A DNA stretch of 64,000 bases from ZC4RG29 sp036563875 (GTDB lineage: Bacteria > Bacteroidota > Bacteroidia > Cytophagales > Cyclobacteriaceae). Made by a program: the position numbers and the translations under genes. Under the pieces are notes generated by a model. The model saw only the letters and a list, made by a program, of their open reading frames with translations, was not told where the DNA came from and did not search any database. The stretch spans positions 62,001-126,000 of the forward strand of contig DATCLO010000207.1 in NCBI GenBank assembly GCA_036563875.1. Direction: 5' to 3'. Shown in pieces: positions 44,131-53,651 of this stretch (its first letter is position 1; each line of letters starts with the position of its first letter).

Positions 44131-46149
44131 TCACAACTTCTTTAAAACGATTTGTCCGGATTGTGAAGCTACTACCTGGTTGTAGAATTCCCTGAGGTTA
44201 GGGTATTCAAGCTGAGTATAAATTGCCTTGTTGACTGTCAGAATGCTTGTCACCGTTATCACGTCTCCGTTGACCGCGGTGTTGAGAATGTACCGGGCCG
44301 ACTTGTCGGGCAACACAAAGACTTTGGGTTTTGGTACCTCCTCGATTGTGTAGCCTTGCGGTACCTTGACTTTGAAATTAAGCGTCTTCTCGAAAGGATA
44401 ACCGAAATCAACAGGATACTCACGCTTTTCCAGCTTGAACGGATTCTCCCGTTCCGCATTCAACAGCATGGGATCAATGTACAAAACGTCGCCTGTGCTT
44501 ACTACGCCTTCATCGGTGGCGACTTCATACTTCTCTACGAATGGCTTGGTGATATCTTCAGCGGCTTCAAAACTCTTCGTCCTGATTTCCCAATCACGAT
44601 CCGCAAGCAACGTTTTCACATATGCATCCTCCCCGTCGCGCAAGTAGGATGCGCGGCTCTCGTGCGCGTAATAGCCGTCGAGCATACGCGAGAGGGAATA
44701 GACAGCTTCGCCTTCTTCATCGAAATGCAGTTCAGCCATCGCGACCGTCCGGGACTTTGTCGTTGGGCTTAAGTCAATCCACGAATTTCCCGTTCCGTTT
44801 ATAACAAGACCCTTTCCGTTCAGGCAGTTGCGTGGTAACACCCCTGGAGGCAACGATTTATGGGTCGCGTCAAGCACAATGTACTTTCCGTCAACGAGTA
44901 CAGCACACGCTGTATAGTTGAATTGCGACAGCAAAGGAAAGGTCTCGCGAACAAAACCATTATCACGCGTACTCAGTACGATGGGATACGCCGTCAATCC
45001 TGCCTTCGAAAGCATGCATGCCATGAGCAGATTGATATCAGCCGAAGATCCTTTGCCGTCATCGTGTACCTTCTTGAGTGAGCCTTGCGAGAAGATCCGC
45101 TTACGACCGTCCCACTCGACCTTGTTTTTCACGTAGTTGTGAATGGCTGCAATCTTTTCATTGGGAGTAGGTGCTCCCGCAGTTGCCGATTCGACGATCT
45201 TGCCAAGAAAGGCATTGCCCTTAAGTTCACCACCTACATTTTCATGCTCCCAAAGCTTCTTGTTGATCTCGTCCCATGTACCAAGAATTTGCTGAACCTG
45301 ACTATTGGGGAATTTTACATAGGCAAGCTCAAAATTGATCTTTGAGATATAGTCCTTGTAGGTAGTGATGTAGGGCTCTTCCTTGAACGCAGGCACGTCC
45401 TTGGCCACAATCCTCAGATAGTACTCCTTATAGTCTATGCGGCTTTGGTCAAACGTGCTGGGTGTGCTATAGTGTCGTACAGCCTGGCTTAATGTGATCG
45501 TCCGCGGAATGTAATTTTCTTCGTGAGTGGCAACGGGTATATACCCCTGCATGTACTTTTCGTAATGGAAGAAGTCGGGTATGTGCACGCGGTATTCGCT
45601 CCATACAACGGGAATCGTCGACTGAAAGGCCCAATCCTGCAGGTTTTGAATGTAGTTTGTGGTTATTGTATAGGTAATCTCGACTACTGACCCTTCCCTC
45701 ACATCTGCCGCGGCCACTTTTATAACATCATAATTCTCATTGTAAGCCTCCTGAAATATCGCGTCGTTGGATGCTTTCGTTTCCGCGATCTTTCCGTTCA
45801 CGAGGTTATAGGTAACGACCCTTAATCCGGAAATCTTCTCGCGGTATTCGCTACTTCCTGTGTACAACGGAATCTCGAAGTTTGCGTGGTCATAACCATC
45901 GCTTTTCAGAATCTTGATCCGAGTGAGGCGCTCAAACTCAAGGAAAAAGCCCAGGTTCTGAGTATACTTCACGTAAGATTCACCGAAGTCGTACAGGACA
46001 ACAGCGGCGGCCGAGGAATCGAGTGCATACTGCGACATCTTTACTTCTTCGAGTGTGACGTCGCCAAATTTGGTTGGTGGCTTTTGCGCAAATGATTCAA
46101 CGAAATTGAAAATCACACACAACGCTACCAAAGCATACGCTTTGAACAT
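44131..46149 (-). CDS. DUF3857/transglutaminase-like protein, catalytic residues lost
   Basis: A 672-residue exported paralogue with a signal peptide ending ESFAQ. The layout matches its neighbour: DUF3857 then transglutaminase-like fold. By alignment the Cys position is Ser369 (KGSSADINLL), the His position is Tyr412 (FNYTACAVL) and the acid is Asp427 (IVLDATH), so it is probably not a cysteine peptidase or transglutaminase. It is the first gene of the pair, so regulation or substrate binding are possible roles. It diverges from radA across a 122-base spacer. Confidence 0.85.
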   Translation of the reverse strand: MFKAYALVALCVIFNFVESFAQKPPTKFGDVTLEEVKMSQYALDSSAAAVVLYDFGESYVKYTQNLGFFLEFERLTRIKILKSDGYDHANFEIPLYTGSSEYREKISGLRVVTYNLVNGKIAETKASNDAIFQEAYNENYDVIKVAAADVREGSVVEITYTITTNYIQNLQDWAFQSTIPVVWSEYRVHIPDFFHYEKYMQGYIPVATHEENYIPRTITLSQAVRHYSTPSTFDQSRIDYKEYYLRIVAKDVPAFKEEPYITTYKDYISKINFELAYVKFPNSQVQQILGTWDEINKKLWEHENVGGELKGNAFLGKIVESATAGAPTPNEKIAAIHNYVKNKVEWDGRKRIFSQGSLKKVHDDGKGSSADINLLMACMLSKAGLTAYPIVLSTRDNGFVRETFPLLSQFNYTACAVLVDGKYIVLDATHKSLPPGVLPRNCLNGKGLVINGTGNSWIDLSPTTKSRTVAMAELHFDEEGEAVYSLSRMLDGYYAHESRASYLRDGEDAYVKTLLADRDWEIRTKSFEAAEDITKPFVEKYEVATDEGVVSTGDVLYIDPMLLNAERENPFKLEKREYPVDFGYPFEKTLNFKVKVPQGYTIEEVPKPKVFVLPDKSARYILNTAVNGDVITVTSILTVNKAIYTQLEYPNLREFYNQVVASQSGQIVLKKL

Positions 46150-46245
46150 GACAGGATCTTATAATTGAAAAATCAAATAATGTAAATTAACACTTTGTCC
46201 CAAAACCCACAAACCTGGACCTCACGGGCTTATGTAAGGTTTTTA

Positions 46246-46253
46246 TACCTTTG
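46246..46253 (+). promoter_or_regulatory. Candidate -7 element of radA
   Basis: TACCTTTG is an exact TAnnTTTG match 18 bases before the TTG 46272. A start at the upstream in-frame TTG (46251) would lie inside this element, which supports 46272 as the true start. Confidence 0.5.
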
Positions 46254-46271
46254 AGGCTAAAATGTAACCGC

Positions 46272-47648
46272 TTGGCGAAACTCCGATCTCTCTTTTTCTG
46301 TCAGCAATGCGGCTACGAGTCGCCCAAGTGGCTCGGCAAGTGCCCTGCGTGCGGCTCCTGGAACACTTTCGTGGAAGAAATTGTCCAAAAACAAGATGCA
46401 GGTAAAACTGACTGGCGTACGACTACAGGCGGAACGCAACGCGTAGCGCAACCGAAACGACTCAACGAAATTGGTGAAGGAACGGAAGTACGCCTGATCA
46501 CCAGGGACAACGAACTGAACCGGGTCCTCGGAGGTGGGATCGTTCCCGGATCACTTATCCTCATCGGCGGCGAGCCTGGCATTGGTAAGTCGACCCTCAT
46601 GCTGCAACTCGGAACCTCGCTATCGGGAAGAAAGACGCTGTACGTCTCCGGTGAAGAGAGCGAGCAACAGATCAAAATGCGGGCATTACGCATGGGGATC
46701 AACGGAAATGATTGCTACATCCTCACGGAAACACGAACGCGTAATATTTTTCAGGCCATAGAATCGATTCAACCAGACCTTGTTGTTATCGATTCTATTC
46801 AGACACTGTATTCGGACCTACTCGACTCTGCTGCAGGCAGCATTGGACAAGTGCGACAATGCGCCGGCGAGTTGCTGAAGTTTGCCAAGGAATCCGATAC
46901 GCCCGTCATTCTCATCGGCCACATAACGAAAGACGGTTTGCTGGCAGGACCTAAAGTCCTGGAACACATGGTGGACACGGTCCTTCAGTTTGAAGGAGAT
47001 CGACATCTTGTGTATCGAATCCTGCGGACAGTGAAGAATCGCTTCGGGCCAACCTCTGAGATGGGCATCTATGAAATGCTCGGCAACGGCTTGCGTCAGG
47101 TATCGAACCCTTCTGAAATTCTGATATCACAAAAGGATCCTAACCTGAGCGGCATCACGATCGGAGCCACTATTGAGGGAAATAGACCGCTACTCATAGA
47201 AGTACAGTCGCTCGTAAGTCCCGCAGCCTATGGCACACCTCAACGTACTACAACCGGATTCGATCAGAAGCGTCTAAACATGTTGCTGGCTGTGCTGGAA
47301 AAACGATGCGGCTTCCCCATGGGTCGTTATGATGTCTTTGTCAACATGGCGGGCGGCATCAAAGTAGAAGACCCGGCGATCGACCTCGCCCTGTGCGTTT
47401 CCCTGGTCTCGTCGCTGCAAGAGATTCCCGTCTCTGATAAAGTTGCGTTTGCGGCCGAAGTGGGTCTTGGCGGAGAACTTCGAGCCGTACAACGCGCTGA
47501 TCAACGAATTTCAGAAGCAGAAAAGCTGGGCTTCAAGGAAATTTACATCTCCAAATACAACAAGAAGTCCGTCGATCTTGAAAAGCCTCGCATTAAGATC
47601 AACGCGCTGGGCAAGTTGCAAGAGGTTATTGAATATTTAATGGGATAA
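46272..47648 (+). CDS. radA: RadA DNA repair protein
   Basis: A 458-residue RecA-like ATPase that promotes branch migration. The zinc finger has Cys10, Cys13, Cys24 and Cys27. Walker A is GEPGIGKST (near 100), Walker B lies in LVVIDSIQTLY, and the RadA signature KNRFG is in VKNRFGPTSEMG. The C-terminal Lon-like domain is VFVNMAGGIKVEDPAIDLAL. TTG 46272 gives the family N-terminus MAKLRSLFF. The UPF0316 gene follows after 17 bases. Confidence 0.95.
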   Translation: MAKLRSLFFCQQCGYESPKWLGKCPACGSWNTFVEEIVQKQDAGKTDWRTTTGGTQRVAQPKRLNEIGEGTEVRLITRDNELNRVLGGGIVPGSLILIGGEPGIGKSTLMLQLGTSLSGRKTLYVSGEESEQQIKMRALRMGINGNDCYILTETRTRNIFQAIESIQPDLVVIDSIQTLYSDLLDSAAGSIGQVRQCAGELLKFAKESDTPVILIGHITKDGLLAGPKVLEHMVDTVLQFEGDRHLVYRILRTVKNRFGPTSEMGIYEMLGNGLRQVSNPSEILISQKDPNLSGITIGATIEGNRPLLIEVQSLVSPAAYGTPQRTTTGFDQKRLNMLLAVLEKRCGFPMGRYDVFVNMAGGIKVEDPAIDLALCVSLVSSLQEIPVSDKVAFAAEVGLGGELRAVQRADQRISEAEKLGFKEIYISKYNKKSVDLEKPRIKINALGKLQEVIEYLMG

Positions 47649-47665
47649 CGGTGAATTGACCAAAC

Positions 47666-48271
47666 ATGGAAACTCATTTTCTCTCCAACCTTGGAATTCC
47701 GGAAGAGGTCTATCGCTACGTGCTGTTGCCGCTGCTGATTTTTGCAGCCCGCATTGCAGACGTATCGATCAATACCATCCGGATCATTTATGTCCTCGGA
47801 GGCCGGAAGGCGACGGCAACCATAATGGGTTTCTTCGAGTCGTTCATCTGGCTGATGGCGATACGACAGATCTTTCAGCACCTCGACAACTGGGTGTGCT
47901 ACGTCGCCTATCCGGCCGGATTTGCCGTCGGTATCCTGGTGGGCATGATCATTGAAGAGCGCATTGCCTACGGAAAGGTGATCGTCCGGATCATCACCCG
48001 AAAAGACATCGTGCCTCTGACGACGTTTCTTACGAAATTGGATTTCCGCTATACTTCCCTCAACGCTCATGGCCGCGACGGCGCGGAAAATGTTGTGTTC
48101 ACTGTGCTTGAGCGTGAGCGTCTCGATGAGTTGCTCGAGTTTCTGCAGCAATCCCTGCCGACAGCATTCTATACAATTGAAAAGGTCAATCGCGCTTCTG
48201 ACGATTACGCGCTTGCAAGCGCCGGTCGAAGCGGCATTCTTTCGTGGCTTCGTTCGATACGACGCGATTGA
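47666..48271 (+). CDS. UPF0316/DUF2179 membrane protein
   Basis: A 201-residue protein with three N-terminal membrane helices (LLPLLIFAARIADVSI, IMGFFESFIWLMAIRQIF, YVAYPAGFAVGILVGMII) and a soluble DUF2179 domain at the C-terminus (GKVIVRIITRKDIVPLTTFL). Function is unknown, although DUF2179 resembles ligand- or nucleotide-sensing modules. It is downstream of radA and its TGA abuts the CTA of the convergent CoA-transferase gene. Confidence 0.88.
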   Translation: METHFLSNLGIPEEVYRYVLLPLLIFAARIADVSINTIRIIYVLGGRKATATIMGFFESFIWLMAIRQIFQHLDNWVCYVAYPAGFAVGILVGMIIEERIAYGKVIVRIITRKDIVPLTTFLTKLDFRYTSLNAHGRDGAENVVFTVLERERLDELLEFLQQSLPTAFYTIEKVNRASDDYALASAGRSGILSWLRSIRRD

Positions 48272-49558
48272 CTATAGCGATGTCTTGAACCGTTCATAGC
48301 ACTCGCGGTTCAGCCGTTCGCGGTGATCGGGATGCGCAATGCGGATCAATTCCTTTGCACGATCCGCAATGGACTTGCCATACAGATACGCAATGCCATA
48401 CTCGGTAACGACGTAGTGCGCATGGGCTCGGGTAGTCACTACACCTGCACCCTGCTGGAGAAGAGAAACAATCTTCGACTGTCCTTTTGCCGTAACCGAC
48501 GGCATGGCAATAATCGGCTTGCCCCCTTCTGACAATGAAGCGCCTCTCATAAAGTCCATCTGGCCTCCCACGCCGCTATACATGTATTCACCGATGCTGT
48601 CGGCGCAGACCTGGCCCGTAAGGTCGACCTCTATTGCGCTGTTGATGGCAGTAGTTTTGGGGTTTTGCCTGATAATGGACGTATCATTGGTATAGTCAAC
48701 CTCCAGCATAGCCAATCCGGGATTGTCGTGCATGAAGTCGTACAGCTGTTGTGTTCCTAAGGCGAACGTGCTGACAATCTTTCCGCGGTGTTTCTTCTTG
48801 TACTTTCCGGTGATCACCCCTTTTTCAACCAGGGGGATTATACCATCGGAAAACATCTCGGTGTGTACGCCGAGGTCCTTGTGGTTCTGCAGAGAAGCCA
48901 GCACAGCGTTGGGTATACTGCCGATGCCGAGCTGAAGCGTGGCCCGGTCCTCAACAAGCGACGCGACATTACGTCCTATCTCTTCTTCAATAGGCGTTGG
49001 AACTCCCGGATCGTGAGTGTACAGCGGCACATCGTACTCAACCATTCTTGTGAGCCGCTGATAATGTATCTGGGCATCGCCGTGAGTTCGGGGCATGTAC
49101 TTGTTGACCTGTGCGATCACCACGCCGGCATTTTCAATAGCTGCGCGCGTTGCATCGACCGAGGTACCCAGAGAGCAGTATCCATGTTGATCAGGTGGCG
49201 ACACCGTGACGAGTGCCACATCGATGGGTACGATGCCCTGCCGGATCAGCCGCGGGATCTCTGATAGAAACACGGGGATATAGCTTCCCCGACCCTCGGC
49301 AATGGCCTTGCGTACGTTGCTGCCGATGAAGAACGCATTGTGATGAAATATGCCCTTGTATTCAGGGCGGGTATACGGGGCATCGCCTTCGGTATGGAGG
49401 TGAAAGATCTTGACATCCTTCAGGCTATCTGCACGCTTAACCATCGCCTCTATCAACACTCTGGGTGCTGCCGCCACGCTGTGAATGAACACATTTTGCC
49501 CGGGCTTTAGCAACCCCAACGCCTCGTCCGCGGACGTGAGCCTGATTGTATTTGTCAT
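48272..49558 (-). CDS. Acetyl-CoA hydrolase/transferase family (4-hydroxybutyrate CoA-transferase-like)
   Basis: A 428-residue CoA-transferase that moves CoA between acetyl-CoA and another carboxylate. Family motifs include VSPPDQHGYCSLG, LQLGIGSIPNAVL, the catalytic Glu in GVHTEMFSDG and GVGGQMDFMRGA near the C-terminus. The exact acceptor (4-hydroxybutyrate, butyrate, succinate) cannot be told from sequence. It lies 14 bases after the GH3-family gene and likely shares its transcript. Confidence 0.9.
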   Translation of the reverse strand: MTNTIRLTSADEALGLLKPGQNVFIHSVAAAPRVLIEAMVKRADSLKDVKIFHLHTEGDAPYTRPEYKGIFHHNAFFIGSNVRKAIAEGRGSYIPVFLSEIPRLIRQGIVPIDVALVTVSPPDQHGYCSLGTSVDATRAAIENAGVVIAQVNKYMPRTHGDAQIHYQRLTRMVEYDVPLYTHDPGVPTPIEEEIGRNVASLVEDRATLQLGIGSIPNAVLASLQNHKDLGVHTEMFSDGIIPLVEKGVITGKYKKKHRGKIVSTFALGTQQLYDFMHDNPGLAMLEVDYTNDTSIIRQNPKTTAINSAIEVDLTGQVCADSIGEYMYSGVGGQMDFMRGASLSEGGKPIIAMPSVTAKGQSKIVSLLQQGAGVVTTRAHAHYVVTEYGIAYLYGKSIADRAKELIRIAHPDHRERLNRECYERFKTSL

Positions 49559-49572
49559 TAGTACATTGTTGT

Positions 49573-51114
49573 TTACGTCTTTTCGGCAGGGAGTTCGCCT
49601 TTTACCATACTCATGATGTCGTCTACATACTCGCGGGAATTCGAAAGCCGAGGCACTTTGTTTTGTCCTCCAAGCTTGCCGCGCCGTTTCATCCAGTTGT
49701 AGAACGTACCTTCTTCAACACGGTGCAGCCGCGGGAGTGTCAACGCAAGGTCGTTCGAACGCTTGGCGTCGTAATCCGAGTTGATTTCACGCAGGGTCTG
49801 ATCGAGTATGAGCGTAAATTCGTCGAGACTGGAAGGCGCTACTTTGAATTCGACGATCCATTCGTGGCTTCCTTTCTTTCCTTCTTCAAGGAAGACGGGC
49901 GCTGCCGTAAAATTGCTGATCTCCGCGCCGGTGAGTTCACAGGCGCGTGTGATGGCTGCTTCCGCATTTTCCACGATAACCTCTTCTCCGAACGCGTTGA
50001 TGAAATGCTTGGTGCGGCCTGTGATCCTGATGCGGAACGGAGAGAGTGATGTGAACTTCACGGTGTCGCCGATGTTGTATCGCCACAAGCCAGCGTTCGT
50101 TGTGATGATCATCGCGTAGTTGGTTCCCAGCTTCACTTCATCCAGACCGATCGCCCGCGGGTTTTCTTTTTCGATTTCGTCCATGGGAACGAACTCGTAG
50201 AAGATGCCGTAGTCGAGCATCAGCAGCAAGTCCTCGCTTCCTGATCGATCCTGAATTCCGAAGAAACCTTCACTCGCATTGTAGGTTTCCCAGTATCGCA
50301 TTGTGCTGCGGGGAATGAGATTCTGGAACAGGCTACGGTATGGACCAAATGAAACAGCACCATGGAAGAAGACCTCGAGTTGTGGCCATACTTCTGTGAT
50401 GTTTTGCTTGCCAGCAATGTCTGTAACGCGCTGGATGAGCAGAAGCGTCCACGTTGGCACGCCGGATATGTTGGTGACGTTGACGCCCGCTGTCTCGCGC
50501 GCCATCTTTTCTATTTTTTCTTCCCAATTGCTCATGAGCGCCGTCTCAAGACTAGGTGTTCGAATGAACTGCGCCCAGTGCGGAAGGTTCTGCATGATCA
50601 CCGCTGAAACGTCGCCGTAATATGAACTTGCGCTGGGATCATATTCGTTGATCTGGTGGCTGCCACCGACCGCGAGACCTTTTCCATCGAAAATCCTCGT
50701 GTCAGGGAAGTTGTTCACATAAATGGAAAGAAGATCCTTACCCCCCTTGAAGTGACAATCCTCAAGCGCCTCCTGTGAAACGGGGATAAACTTACTCCGT
50801 GCGTTTGTGGTCCCTGAAGATTTTGAAAACCATTTTATCTCCGTAGGCCACAGCACGTTTTGTTCACCCCGCATGACACGGTGGATGTAGGGAAAAATTT
50901 TCTCGTAGGTATGAATGGGCACCCGTTCGCGGTATTGCTCGTAGTTGCGGATGTCGCGAAAACCGTGTGCCTTACCAAACTCGGTTTGTTCGCCCATTTG
51001 CAGGAGCTTCCGCAGAAGTTCTTCCTGAACCTCATGAGGGTATTTCATGAAAAGCTCAATCTGATGAATGCGCTTTTTCATGACCCAGGTCAGTATGGAA
51101 TTGATAATGCCCAT
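49573..51114 (-). CDS. GH3-family acyl-adenylating enzyme
   Basis: A 513-residue member of the GH3/acyl-amido synthetase family, known from plant auxin and jasmonate conjugation and found widely in Bacteroidota. The ATP motif SSGTTNARSKFIPVS and the middle AMP-binding segment YNASEGFFGIQD are clear, and the C-terminal lobe begins near ITGRTKHFINAFGE. It probably adenylates a carboxylic acid and transfers it to an amine; the bacterial substrate is unknown. A -7 element lies 11 bases upstream, and lptB is next to it upstream on the same strand. Confidence 0.9.
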   Translation of the reverse strand: MGIINSILTWVMKKRIHQIELFMKYPHEVQEELLRKLLQMGEQTEFGKAHGFRDIRNYEQYRERVPIHTYEKIFPYIHRVMRGEQNVLWPTEIKWFSKSSGTTNARSKFIPVSQEALEDCHFKGGKDLLSIYVNNFPDTRIFDGKGLAVGGSHQINEYDPSASSYYGDVSAVIMQNLPHWAQFIRTPSLETALMSNWEEKIEKMARETAGVNVTNISGVPTWTLLLIQRVTDIAGKQNITEVWPQLEVFFHGAVSFGPYRSLFQNLIPRSTMRYWETYNASEGFFGIQDRSGSEDLLLMLDYGIFYEFVPMDEIEKENPRAIGLDEVKLGTNYAMIITTNAGLWRYNIGDTVKFTSLSPFRIRITGRTKHFINAFGEEVIVENAEAAITRACELTGAEISNFTAAPVFLEEGKKGSHEWIVEFKVAPSSLDEFTLILDQTLREINSDYDAKRSNDLALTLPRLHRVEEGTFYNWMKRRGKLGGQNKVPRLSNSREYVDDIMSMVKGELPAEKT

Positions 51115-51125
51115 CGCAACAATCT

Positions 51126-51133
51126 CAAAAATA
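51126..51133 (-). promoter_or_regulatory. Candidate -7 element of GH3 gene
   Basis: On the minus strand TATTTTTG matches TAnnTTTG and ends 11 bases before the GH3 ATG; a TTTG sits 12 bases further up, closer than normal. It suggests transcription independent of lptB-recJ. Confidence 0.4.
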
Positions 51134-51156
51134 GCGGACTTTTGGCAAATTCGACG

Positions 51157-51912
51157 CTAGGGATTGTCCCCCTGCTGGATGACCTTGGCGCGTCGCAATT
51201 CAAAGTTCTGGCCAAGGTAGACTTTCCGGACCTGCGGATCGTTGGCAAGATCTTCCGCAGTACCCGATTTGAACAATTTGCCATCTACCATCAGGTAGGC
51301 TCGGTCGGTTATGGAGAGGGTTTCGTCCACGTTGTGGTCGGTAATAAGGATGCCGATGTTCTTGCTCTTAAGCTTGGAGACGATCGACTGAATTTCCTCA
51401 ACAGCAATGGGGTCAACGCCTGCAAACGGCTCGTCCAGTAAGACGAATTTCGGATCCACTGCAAGCGCACGAGCGATCTCCGTGCGTCGACGTTCACCCC
51501 CGGAAAGAGACATACCCAGATTGTTCCGAACTTTCTGAAGGCTAAATTCATTGATCAACGCCTCCACCTTGTCGCGCCGTTGTTGTTTCGTATAGTCCCG
51601 CAGCTCCAACACCGACATTATGTTTTCTTCAACCGTGAGCTTTCTGAACACCGATGCCTCCTGCGCTAGATAGCCTATTCCCCGCTTCGCACGCTGATAC
51701 ATCGGCAGCGCCGTGATTTCTTCGTCATCCAAAAAAATCCTCCCTTCATTCGGTTTGATGAGACCGACGATCATGTAGAATGAAGTAGTCTTGCCAGCTC
51801 CATTTGGGCCGAGCAATCCCACGATCTCCCCCTGACCGACCTCCACCGACACGTCGTTCACTACGGTGCGCGTCTTGTATTTTTTTACAAGATGTTCTGC
51901 TCTCAGTATCAT
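51157..51912 (-). CDS. lptB: LptB, lipopolysaccharide export ATPase
   Basis: A 251-residue cytoplasmic ABC ATPase that powers LPS extraction with LptF/LptG. Walker A GPNGAGKTT, Q-loop YLAQEASVFRKLT, signature MSLSGGERRRTEIARAL, Walker B VLLDEPFAGVDP and ITDHNV match LptB closely. Length is standard. Its ATG overlaps the recJ stop (ATGA). Confidence 0.95.
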   Translation of the reverse strand: MILRAEHLVKKYKTRTVVNDVSVEVGQGEIVGLLGPNGAGKTTSFYMIVGLIKPNEGRIFLDDEEITALPMYQRAKRGIGYLAQEASVFRKLTVEENIMSVLELRDYTKQQRRDKVEALINEFSLQKVRNNLGMSLSGGERRRTEIARALAVDPKFVLLDEPFAGVDPIAVEEIQSIVSKLKSKNIGILITDHNVDETLSITDRAYLMVDGKLFKSGTAEDLANDPQVRKVYLGQNFELRRAKVIQQGDNP

Positions 51913-53612
51913 TCTATCCCTTTGATATCCTTAAGACGGAGCTGTATGCTCGTTGTCCCGTTATACGTATTTTCCTCGATATGAAATGCCAGGGAAAATC
52001 GCCCACCGGCCTGTAGTCTTTCATAATACTCCGCAAGATTGAAGCCAACAACCTGGAAGACGTTTTGCGCGCCTTCCTGACCCGCCAGGAAGCGAATGTG
52101 CTTTTCCTTGAACCGGGAAAGCGAATTGAACACATAAACATTGTGGGCAACGAACACCGGTGTGGGGTTTTCAGGGCCAAATGGCGCCATCTGCTTCAGG
52201 ATGTTCACGAATTTCGGTGTAATCGCGTCGAAATGGACCTCCGTGTCAATATCAATTACGGGAATGAGCATTTCGGGCGTGAGGTTCGCCGCGACCACCT
52301 CCTCGAATCTTTGCCGGAATGCCGGTAAGTTATTCGGATCCAGGGTCAGTCCGGCTGCGTATTTGTGACCTCCGAATTTTTCCAGCAAATCACTGCAGGC
52401 ACTGATCGCCTGGTACAGATCGAATCCGTGTATACTTCGCGCGGAGCCGGTTAGCTTGTCGTTGGAAGCTGTGAGTATGATAGTAGGCCGGTAGTATCGC
52501 TCCACGCATCGCGCCGCCACGATACCGATTACACCCTTGTGCCACGTATCCTTGAAGAGAACCGTCGATTTGGCAATGCGATGCGTTTCATCGCCTTCGA
52601 TCATTTTCAGCGCTTCCTCGGTGATATTCAAATCATACTTCCTCCGCATGTCGTTGTTCTCATCCAACGCTGCGGCGAACGACTGAGCTTCTTCGACAGT
52701 CCGTGCCGTTAACATCTTCACTGCCGCACTCGCGTGATCGATGCGACCTGCAGCATTGATTCGTGGGCCGAGTGTGAAGACAATGCCCGATACGTCCAAT
52801 ACTGATGTCACTCCTGCAACATCCATCAACGCTTTCAGTCCGGGTGTTGGATTGGAGTTGAGTTTCTTTGTTCCAAAGTGGGCGAGCACGCGGTTCTCTC
52901 CGATGATCGGCACAACGTCAGATGCAATGCTCACTGCGACGAGATCGAGATAACGGAACACTTCCTGTTCATCCCGATAGCGCCGAGCATAGGCTTGCAT
53001 GAACTTAAAGCCCAGTCCGCATCCACTAAGTTCCTTGAATGGATAACAGCAATCTTCCTGCTTGGGATCAAGCACTGCAACGGCTTCGGGTACTACTGAG
53101 CCGGGCACGTGATGGTCGCAAATGACGAAGTCTATTCCGTATTCCTTCGCAAGCCGCACCATGTCCATCGCCTTGATCCCGCAGTCTAGTGCCACGATAA
53201 GGGAAAAACCATTATTGTGCGCCCACTCTATGCCTTCACGCGAAACACCATACCCTTCGCTGTACCGGTCGGGAATATAAATCTCGCAGTGATTGTAAAA
53301 GGTCTTGAGGTAACTGTATACCAATGCAACCGCTGTCGTTCCATCGACATCGTAGTCGCCGTAGATAAGAACGCGTTCCTGATTTCTGATCGCGTTGTTG
53401 AACCGCTCGACCGCTTCGCTCATACCTTTCATAAGGAACGGGTCATGCAGCATGTCGAGGGTAGGACGGAAGAAATCGCGTGCTGATTCAAAGTTGTCGA
53501 TGCCCCGTTGAATGAGCACGGTGCACAGGTAGGGATTAACATTGATTTGGCGCGACAGTGCACGTATGGCCTCTTCCGGCGGTTTGCTGATGTAGCGCCA
53601 TCTCTTTTTCAT
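51909..53612 (-). CDS. recJ: RecJ single-strand DNA exonuclease
   Basis: A 567-residue DHH-family nuclease acting 5'-3' on single-stranded DNA in repair. Motifs are IYGDYDVDGTTAVAL, the DHH motif in ICDHHVPG, the GRIDHAS region and the DHHA1 nucleic-acid motif KFGGHKYAAGLTL. A C-terminal OB-like domain (from about 460) completes the protein. Length is typical for Bacteroidota. It is followed by lptB with a four-base overlap and is about 40 bases downstream of the Gly-rich gene. Confidence 0.95.
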   Translation of the reverse strand: MKKRWRYISKPPEEAIRALSRQINVNPYLCTVLIQRGIDNFESARDFFRPTLDMLHDPFLMKGMSEAVERFNNAIRNQERVLIYGDYDVDGTTAVALVYSYLKTFYNHCEIYIPDRYSEGYGVSREGIEWAHNNGFSLIVALDCGIKAMDMVRLAKEYGIDFVICDHHVPGSVVPEAVAVLDPKQEDCCYPFKELSGCGLGFKFMQAYARRYRDEQEVFRYLDLVAVSIASDVVPIIGENRVLAHFGTKKLNSNPTPGLKALMDVAGVTSVLDVSGIVFTLGPRINAAGRIDHASAAVKMLTARTVEEAQSFAAALDENNDMRRKYDLNITEEALKMIEGDETHRIAKSTVLFKDTWHKGVIGIVAARCVERYYRPTIILTASNDKLTGSARSIHGFDLYQAISACSDLLEKFGGHKYAAGLTLDPNNLPAFRQRFEEVVAANLTPEMLIPVIDIDTEVHFDAITPKFVNILKQMAPFGPENPTPVFVAHNVYVFNSLSRFKEKHIRFLAGQEGAQNVFQVVGFNLAEYYERLQAGGRFSLAFHIEENTYNGTTSIQLRLKDIKGIE

Positions 53613-53651
53613 GGAACGGGGTTGGTGGTATAAGGGAAGCGCGTACGAGCG

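Noticed and set aside
46251..46271. Upstream TTG as the radA start
   Set aside because: It lies inside the -7 element, and the conserved N-terminus begins at TTG 46272.
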